Position numbers and translations under genes: made by a program | The notes under the pieces: model-generated | Database searches by the model: none | What the model saw: the letters and a program-made list of their open reading frames with translations, nothing else | What the model was told of the DNA's origin: nothing | DNA from: Scytalidium lignicola | Taxonomy: Eukaryota; Ascomycota; Leotiomycetes | Direction of reading: 5' to 3' | Length of the DNA: 64,000 nt | NCBI GenBank assembly: GCA_002812745.2 | Contig: NCSJ02000064.1 | Coordinates: forward strand, 1 to 64,000 | Part shown: one piece after another, positions 56,507 through 64,000 of the stretch | How the letters are laid out: every line of letters starts with the position of its first letter | How positions within the stretch are numbered: position 1 is the first letter of the stretch

Positions 56507-58211
56507 ATGGAGCAGTTCGAAGTATCGTACTCTCTCGACAATGAACAGCAGTTTTGGGATGGTTCGTACCACAAATTGTACCCAATTTCAGCCATTGGAT
56601 GAAGATATTCTGACCCTTCTTTGATAGAACTGGAAGACATTGTGTCTACAAAGTGCACAAGCCACGAATTAATAGATAACACCCTACGTTCTTACCTCCA
56701 CTTCACCACACATTTCAAGGATCAATACCTCCCTTCAGAATATGAAATCGCGCGCTGCTCCTCGAGGCTGCAGCAGAGTGAGCTCTTCGAAGTTAATAAG
56801 GAATATGTGAGGACTCAGATCGTGTATAGCCTATTACAAGAGGAGGAACCAGCAGTTCTGCATGTCATTGCCAATTTCCTCCTCTTTGATGGGCGAGCCC
56901 ACGAATCCACGTTTGAGTTAATGAACAGGTCGGGCTGCTTCCCCAGGCTGATTGAGTTGATTAGCAAGGGCAAGAGTGAAGGGGTTCAATTACACAGGCT
57001 GCTTCTAGAACTTCTATATGAGATGTCAAGGATTCAGCAGCTGAGTGTGGAAGACCTTAGCCAAGTCAACGACGGTTTTGTGACATACCTCTTCCAAATC
57101 ATTGAGGAACTCTCTGATGATGCCGACGACCCCTATCATTATCCAGTTATCCGAGTTCTAGTAAGTGACGCGAAACCGACAAGAAGGATATTACCTGACT
57201 GTTACGCAGCTCGTTCTAAACGAACAATATATGGTTGCCTCTACTGCTTCTTCAACCTCAGCCCAACCCTCTCCACCGCCACTCACAAACAGGATTATCA
57301 AGGTCCTCAGTCTTCACGGATCATTATACAAGACATTCGGCGAAAACATTATTTTATTGCTAAACCGCGAAACTGAGACTGCCCTCCAACTCCTGATCCT
57401 CAAGCTTCTTTACCTGATCTTCACCACTCGTGCTACATATGAATACTTCTATACCAACGATCTCCGAGTCCTTTTAGATGTAGCTATCCGGAACCTTCTC
57501 GACCTCCCAAATGAACTAATTTCTCTCCGACACACGTACCTTCGAGTGCTTTATCCCTTACTAGCCCATACCCAGCTATCACAACCACCGCATTACAAAC
57601 AAGATGAGATAATCAGGGTTCTAAACATTCTTGGAGGCTCCGGAAATGCGCATTGGGATCCCGTAGACGAAACCACGGTTCGCCTGGTAGAAAGGGTGTC
57701 GAAAGTCTTCTGGCTTCATAATGAGAATATGCAAGGAGAAGTCGCGAAGAAACTAATGGGAATAAGCATCCAACCGGGAGATAGGGGAAGTGCAGTCAGT
57801 GTCTTAGATGTGGCAGCGGTAACAGAGAAGCCAGGCGTTCAGACGCCGAGTCGAAAGGCAGGACCTGAACCGGGTAGCGTTGCACATGGTGGCAATGAAA
57901 ACGGTAGCCCAAATACCGGCAATAGCCAAGGCCCTAGCCATACTCATGGGCACAGTTACAGTTATAGTCGTAGTCGCGATCATGGTACTGAGGCTGTGAA
58001 GACTCCCCCAAGGACTCCTCCAAAGCCTCACAAGGAGGAACTTCAACCCGTCACTCATAGTCACAGACATCGTCATCCCCCTCCACCGCCCCCACCTTCT
58101 GCATCGCAGCTCAATGGTGGACTAAAGAAGCTTCCGCCCAAGGCTCCTCCAAGGCGAAGGACAAAGTTAAAGAATGTAATTCCAGCCAAGGAGAAAGGAG
58201 ATGCTAATTAA
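56507..58211 (+). CDS. LDB17: LDB17/Dip1 (SPIN90 leucine-rich domain) actin regulator
   Basis: Exons 56507-56561, 56628-57160 and 57210-58211 give 529 residues. The first two exons carry the armadillo-like SPIN90 domain: [38 protein letters not shown] and [20 protein letters not shown]. Exon 3 continues with [35 protein letters not shown] and [13 protein letters not shown]. The last 140 residues are Pro/Ser/His-rich with [12 protein letters not shown] and a PPPPPPP run. Ldb17/Dip1/SPIN90 activates Arp2/3 without a pre-existing filament, seeding linear actin filaments at endocytic patches. The Pro-rich tail probably binds SH3 proteins. It is convergent with the SLM gene. Confidence 0.9.
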
Positions 58212-58803
58212 AAAGGCATGTTTGTTCCTGTCAGAATTAGTCCCACTTAAAGATTGTTTTCGTTTTGTTTCTTTTGTATACGTGTGTGAGCATTACTATT
58301 TGATCTAGTAAACAGCGACCCGTTGTTGCATGCATTTTTTTTTCTGGCAGCGTTGGCGTCCCATTGGATAAGGATCTTCTTTCTTGTTGTTGCAAGAAAA
58401 AGCTAGCGATGATTTTGATGTTTGAATCATTGGTGGCGTAGGGGGGGAACTGATGGGGCATGGGAATGGAAATTCAGCATCGGTTTTCATAGCGATACTG
58501 TATGGCATAAGGCGCAGATATTAATGATACAATCACTTGAGGATACGTAAACACCTAGCTGCAATATCCTTCAATTTTGCGAACGCATTTGATCTGGGAA
58601 GCCCAAACGATTGTTTAGCTCGCAAGATATGCTTATGAGCTAAGGCTAAAACCAATCCACCCCAACCTGACCGTATCTGAAAGCGATATACCTGTATCAA
58701 TCCTTCTTACTTAACCCAAAATGGCTCCGACCCAAATGAAAATATTTACAGAACAGAAATCCCTTGTTTTATAAAATCCGTAATGAAATGCTAATATTCC
58801 TAT
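58212..58803. other. Convergent 3' intergenic region LDB17 / SLM
   Basis: About 590 bp with T runs and no open frame of interest. It contains both 3' ends. Confidence 0.45.
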
Positions 58804-61581
58804 CTAAACGGCTCGAAGATCGCCGGGATACTCTCCAGGGACGTGAAGTTGGCTAGCACTGATCCCACTGCTGTGGCTTCGTCCTCCATTTAAAATTGGT
58901 CGTTCAGAAGTTTTTCCAACGGAACTGAGAACCGATGGGATAGTGTCACTTGTCTNGGGGGGTCTGTATATCATCCATGTGAGTCGATTCTGTCCCTGTG
59001 TCACTTACTCCGTCATGTCTAACTGCTCCTGCGCCTATATATGTCTGTGTAGGTGGAACCTCTTGTTTTATCGACATCGTTTGGGCTGCAGACACATCTG
59101 GAGCCGCAATGGTGGAAGACTCGTTCATAGCCTGCTGCTCTAGCTGTTGTCTCTGCATTACAGGAATAGGAACAATTGTGGTGTTATCAACTCTCTGTGA
59201 ATTGCTAATAGGCGTCTGCTGATCAAGGTTATCGTAGGGGTTTGTTCTCGGTATACTGGCTACGGCGATGCCTAGACCAGATGGAGAGCCTGCTCCAGAC
59301 CGGGTACTCTCGTTAGGATGGGTAACGTTTGATGATTGTGGAATTCGTTCGTAGGTATAAGGGTTGACACCGTCTTCCTGGGCAGCTTGGCTTATTAATG
59401 TTGCATGTGTAAGTGTCGACTGGCCATAAGCGTTAGAATCTTCACCGTACTGCTGGTGACCGGAATCTGCGGGTAATCCGCCGGAGGCTACTGCTGCATC
59501 ATGATCTTTGAAATCGGGGAAACCTGAACTTCCACTAGAAGGCGAAAGGGGAGCCTGTAAGCCACGCTCAGTGTTGACTTGTATATCAGATGGAAATCGC
59601 CCACCTGGTTGCGGTCGCCTTGGCAAAATATCTTGCTTCGGTCCCTGGTTCACAATGGCAGAAGCGTTGGCAGAGAATGGCTCGTCATCTTCCTCGTCTA
59701 CCACCCCATCACTGCTAGCAACGGACCCAGCTCTCTGAGACGTAACGCTTATGCTTCGTGTGTGTTGGCGTACATATGCATTACGCTCTTGTGGTGACTT
59801 CTCGGTCAATGCCTTGATATCGTTATACCATTCAAGCAGAGTATCGTAGCTTTCAACTCTGAATACCCAGGAATGGCCACGATGCAATGAACCAGTTTGG
59901 CGTCCTTTGAGCATGAACTTGTTGGATGAGGCTCCTTCGGCAGAACGAGAACCAAGCTTCTGCTCTGGTAGATAAAGAGACATGATAGGGGCCTGGGATT
60001 TGTCCGCAGACTTAAACTCATGAAGATGTGTTGGAGTAAGTACATACCTACAGGCAGTTAATATAATCACAAACACAGGTGGATTAGTCAACAAAATCAT
60101 CAGGCCAGTTAAAAACTCACCATCCCGCGGTGTAGCTCTTTAGATACTTGCTCTTGCGCTCCATAAGCCCAGCCCTTACCTCTGATGCCAACTCGTTGTC
60201 CTTTCCAGGGTAGTATATGTTTTGTGGTTCTCGGATTGGGATTCGCGGATCAACNAAAATGCTCATCGATCTCAATGAATCTATTCCATTCATGGTCTTT
60301 AGGCATCGCAATAGGTCCAGTACGCAGGTCTTCGACTGCAGCATAAGCCCCATCTGCTTCACGCTTTAATATACCTGCATAAGCATTGTATGCCTTTTGT
60401 ATTTCTCCGACAACGATGGATTCGAGCTCTCGTCCAGATGCCTCGAGGTTAAGGTATGCCTAAGAAAAGGTTAATAATGTTACAGGATACTCTGGAGGCT
60501 TGTTTAAGGCCTTACCTGATGAAGATAGTTCTCCTCATCGATTTGCTTTTCAAGTTGTCGATCGACCGCAAGTCTAAGAAGATAAGGATCTTGTTTCCCA
60601 GTCATCTGAGAAGAATCCAGGTCGGCCTGGCCTAAACTCTCCTGAAGGTTATTCACGGCCCTCCGTGTCGCCTCCATCTCCTTTTCCACCGAATTCTTGA
60701 AGTCACCCGACAAGTTCTTTATCTCTTTGATTTTCTGGTTCAAATCACTGCGCAGACCAATCAAAGCTAGGATAACATCGTTCTCAATTTCCTTGGCCTT
60801 AGTACATTCCATAATGGCGGCCTTGTGATACGTTCGCAAGATCTGGAGTCCATCATCGATTCCACCTGAGGCCAGGAAGACGGATGGCGTAGCGGTGTTG
60901 TTGACGAAATTGGAAACTTTGAGAATACTCTTCGATCTGCTATCATACTGTGCTTGTATTTCCTTAAAATATGCTATGAGATCCTTCAATACCTTTCGCC
61001 AAGCTACAATTTAGAAAAGCAAGGTTAGCACGTTCCTGTTCACGAGACATAAAAGTATATCATGAGTGGTGACGGAATTCTTGACCTTGAAACCTATTCG
61101 CCAATGCTTCGGTTGGGTTACCAGTGGTAGGAATCGGTGAGTAAAAAGCACTGTGCATTTCATCGACATCCCCAGCAGTCAGTGCCAAACTACGCACGCT
61201 CCCAGCTCTTGAACTGCGCCGACTAGAGTTTCTCTTCAGGCTAGTTGCTCTCTTCACCGATGCCTTTTTCTTCAGGGTTCCTCCCCGCGAGGGAAAGGGA
61301 ATGGGATCGTTAGGCGACAGACCAACATTGGTATGTGGTGCAGGGCCATCGATAATTGAACTGCCTCGTCGACTGGCGTCCCATTCTTCATTAAATCTTC
61401 CGTAGTTTTGTTGGGCGGCAGATTGCGACAAGGGCGAATTGTCCATTGGGTTTCCTGGTGCCGCTGGGTCTGCAGTTGTGAGGTACGAGGACTGGGGGAC
61501 GCTGTTTACGCCATAACCTCTCTCGAGGTGCTGCGATGCAGGAGGTGGGATCGAGGGATCGAGCGCTGTTCTAGACGCCAT
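58804..61581 (-). CDS. SLM1: SLM1/SLM2-like PH-domain protein (TORC2/eisosome)
   Basis: Exons 61581-61086, 61003-60516, 60459-60121 and 60047-58804 (minus) give 854 residues if the n at 60255 and at 58956 are dropped. An N-terminal Ser/Lys-rich region (KKKASVKRATSLKRNSSRR) is followed by the F-BAR-like helical part: AWRKVLKDLIAYFKEIQAQY and EKEMEATRRAVNNLQESL. The PH domain follows (KSKYLKSYTAGWYVLTPTHLHEF, HSWVFRVESYDTLLEWYNDI). The long tail is low complexity. Slm proteins bind PI(4,5)P2 and bring Ypk kinases to TORC2 at eisosomes, so sphingolipid stress reaches actin and lipid control. Without the first n, exon 3 reads EHFVDPRIPIREP and joins exon 4 in phase. Without the second, the tail extends about 50 residues to RAV-stop at 58804 and does not end early at 58946. 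The start is the ATG at 61581; earlier codons are not ATG. Confidence 0.88.
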
Positions 61582-63290
61582 GGTTGGTCGTCGAGAAGGG
61601 GCCAGAGACACCAGACGGGGTCGGAGGGATGTTCAAGGCTCTTATCACTCAATACAAGAAGTAGCAATGAGATTTGAGATTAGGATTGAGGTTGGTTTGG
61701 AGAGGTGAGGGTCGTGAATTTGAGCATGCAAGATGGACCCAGCGTACAGGACTGGTGCTGCTGTGGCACGTTGTGGCTGAGGCCGAAATACGTCGTCGCA
61801 AAGACCCTGATGCCAAGGGTGATGAGGATTCAATTGATTACGCAGCCTGGATACCGGTAATGCTCGTTTGCTGGTGACGTGCACAAAGTTGATCGACGAG
61901 TTGCGAGAGAGGGGGGGTAGATGAGGGGATTTGGTATGCTGGGACTTGAGGATGTGAAATGATGGGCAGTGTTTAAGTTTTGCCAGTTGCCATAGAAATT
62001 ATAAGGGAGCAGCAGCAGCACCACCACGAGGGTGAAGTGAAGGGGTGATGACGTATCTACAGTAACTCGGGAGTTCGTGCGCCGCCCACAAATTCAAAGC
62101 ACAAAGGGGGTTCTTTGCCAGCCGCGCATCACGATCACGATCAAGGACTTAAAGGTCTTCTGAGTCTTAAGACATAGAGCAAATAGCACGGGGTCACACA
62201 ATATTCTCCCGGTTGCAATCCAGGGCTTCTTGTCACGAATTAGCCAGCTTCTTCCTCGACCAAAAGGGGGCATTTTACTTCGAGCACCGCCATTACGGAT
62301 CTGTGCAGTATTGCAGTACACAGTACGATCGATTCCGGTACAATAACGTACTTGGGTGGATTGACGAGGCATCATCTCTCAGGAACTCCCGCCAGACACG
62401 TGCTATGGGCTATTCGAGAGACGCCGAGGGACTCAATTGCAGGAACTGATAACGTTACCTCTTCGCCGTCAGTGGCAACCTAACCAAGACGCGCGACGAG
62501 AGCAAATCTTGAATTTTGCCTTTGATGTCATTCCTCTCTTGCTGAGGCGCGCCCAGTTCTGACTATGCATGGCCGACTTCCAGACTCAGCTGAGCCCATT
62601 TGGCTTTCTGCCTCTCTCTACACTTTCCCCAGTTTTGCCCAACCTGTTGTTGCCCAGTCGTGCCAGTCTTGTCAGCTCCACTCGCTCAGGTAGCTAGTTG
62701 CCCAATTGTTACTCAGCACTCTCTGCGCTTCTGTCCTTGGAAGGCAGATTAAAACGACTACCAAAGGGATGGCTAACTAGAGATTGAGATGATCGGCTCG
62801 CCATCCTGTGATCCTCAGCTCGACAAGTAGTCTGCTACAAGTCCCGGATAGTCTCTCAATCCCACCTGGATTAGAAGACAATGGCCTTCGTTGCAAGTTA
62901 TATAATCGATGCATGGTGCAGACTTGCGTACGACTGACTACCCGCAACCGTAGCAGGTACAGTGGTAGCTTTGGTTTCTGGATAAATTTGGTCATACCCT
63001 CTGTACCGCTGATAACAAACCTCTCTACTGTGTTGTAGTCATTATCATAACTTAAAAGAACCATAGAAATTAAAAGAGTATTTGGAAAGACATTCTATGT
63101 AATTTTTAGGTTGTAAAGGAAATTTGAAGGACGTCGAAAAGGATGCAATCGACCAAGTTTGGCCCATGCGTCCCCCAAAAAAGGCGGGCAACGCTAGCTC
63201 GTTCTAGGTGCTAGCGTGAAATCCTCGATAGAGAGCTTTGACGGATATTTTCAAAATTCAAATCAGTAGACAACCACAATTCCACCAGCA
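61582..63290. other. Divergent intergenic region SLM / GAR1
   Basis: About 1.7 kb. It contains CAG/CAC-type trinucleotide runs at about 62009-62026 and a CACGTG core at about 62397-62402. A pyrimidine-rich stretch lies around 62580-62700. Open frames on both strands are short and lack family features. It may include a long SLM leader. No RNA gene is recognised. Confidence 0.4.
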
Positions 63291-64000
63291 ATGTCATTCC
63301 GAGGCGCCCCACGAGGTCGCGGTACAGGTGCAAACTACGGAGGCGTGGGAGGTAGAGGCGGTGGAGGATTCGGCGGTAGAGGAGGTAAATTTCCTAGTGC
63401 AGCTTAAAAACGTCGATGCAGTATTTTTGGAGGTTTTGTGGGAGTGCAATTTTGCTAATACTAATTGTGCTATGTAGGCCGCGGTGGCTTCCAACGAGGT
63501 GGTGATATGGGCCCCCCAGACTCGATTCTAGGTAAGATTGGTTATGTCGAAAGCTCATTGTTGGGTTAATTGCTTACTTTTACCGTGATAGAGATGGGTT
63601 CGTTCCTGCATGCCTCGGAAGGAGAGATTGTTTGCGAATCCATTAACCCTAAGCTACCGTATTTCAATGCGTCCATTTTTTTGGAGAACAAGGTACGCTC
63701 CTTTAATTTTCATACGTCGGTGAATTTACTATAAGTATTTGAGGGAAACNAAAAAAAAATTGCCAAATAAAAGCATTTCTTTGCGCTCTTTATATTAATC
63801 TAACAACCACCTGCCTAGACCTCCATTGGCAAGGTCGACGAAATCCTCGGCCCAATAAACCAAGTCTACTTTACCATCAAACCCACTGAGGGTATCCAAG
63901 CCACCTCTTTCAAGCCGGGTGACAAGTTCTACATTGGCAGTGACAAGCTGTTGCCCTTGGAAAGGTTCCTTCCTAAACCCAAGCCCCCACCGGGAGCACC
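63291..64000 (+). CDS. GAR1: H/ACA snoRNP protein GAR1, truncated by the window end
   Basis: Exons 63291-63384, 63478-63531, 63592-63692 and 63819 onward; the frame is open at the window edge after [10 protein letters not shown]. The N-terminus is a Gly/Arg-rich RGG domain ([15 protein letters not shown]). Then comes the conserved Gar1 beta-barrel: [32 protein letters not shown], then [20 protein letters not shown] and [20 protein letters not shown]. Gar1 completes the box H/ACA particle that makes pseudouridine in rRNA and helps product release. The second RGG domain should lie beyond 64000. The n at 63750 is inside the third intron. The intron after the first RGG block lengthens the open frame falsely, which would otherwise suggest a different 79-residue protein. 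Confidence 0.93.

Noticed and set aside
57804..58076. 90-codon minus-strand frame in LDB17
   Set aside because: It is antisense to the His/Pro-rich tail of LDB17 and arises from the repeats.
1..64000. CRISPR array, prophage, plasmid origin or biosynthetic gene cluster
   Set aside because: There is no regularly spaced repeat series, no phage or replication genes, and no polyketide, peptide or terpene synthase. The genes have eukaryotic introns.

Overview
The window is nuclear DNA of a filamentous ascomycete (Pezizomycotina). The genes are split by short introns of about 47 to 130 bp with GT/AG ends and CTAAC/CTAAT-like branch points. The gene set is typical of that group: NRDE-2, CSN1, a HAUS1-like augmin subunit, Mhr1/mL67, a fungal delta-8 sphingolipid desaturase and Zn2Cys6 regulators. 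The protein flavour reminded me of Leotiomycetes, but that is an impression and not a demonstrated placement. The draft assembly has 12 isolated n calls, all beside homopolymer runs. In the five coding exons where the frame can be tested, the n has to be dropped.

Layout. (1) 1-9978 is an AT-rich, decayed accessory-like stretch. It holds a nonsense-broken coding relic, a DUF1338/HglS-like gene with one frameshift at its metal site, and a Zn2Cys6/Fungal_trans regulator pseudogene whose introns can still be traced. (2) 9979-20060: NRDE-2 (+), CSN1 (-) and a large CTF1/FarA-like Zn2Cys6 activator (-). (3) 20061-23826: a 3.8 kb gene-free region between divergent genes, with a 54-bp-period repeat. 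(4) 23827-37651: sulfotransferase-like protein (+), Mhr1/mL67 (-), Hsp104/ClpB (+), aminopeptidase P-type peptidase (+), an unrecognised coiled-coil protein (-) and a two-RRM RGG protein (+). (5) 37652-46221: an uncertain locus, SRP14 (-) divergent from SGD1 (+), dihydrolipoamide dehydrogenase (+), and a small Tyr/Gly-rich protein (-). (6) 47601-64000: sphingolipid delta-8 desaturase (+), VAC14 (+), HAUS1-like (-), ER DnaJ of the DNAJC3/P58IPK type (+), LDB17/SPIN90 (+), SLM1/2-like PH protein (-), and the 5' part of GAR1 (+).

How the genes work together. From about 10 kb onward this is a conserved housekeeping neighbourhood. Several products share themes: RNA biogenesis (NRDE-2, SRP14, SGD1, GAR1, RRM protein), protein quality control (Hsp104, DNAJC3), mitochondria (Mhr1, Lpd1), and plasma-membrane or endosomal lipid and actin signalling (desaturase, VAC14, LDB17, SLM). 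I see no operon-like or biosynthetic cluster, no CRISPR, no tRNA or rRNA gene and no intact transposon. I did not find a convincing new multi-gene system. The most unusual items are the HglS-like frameshift, the nearly touching start codons at 36.5 kb, the stop-free 54-bp intron in LPD1, and the decayed left flank.
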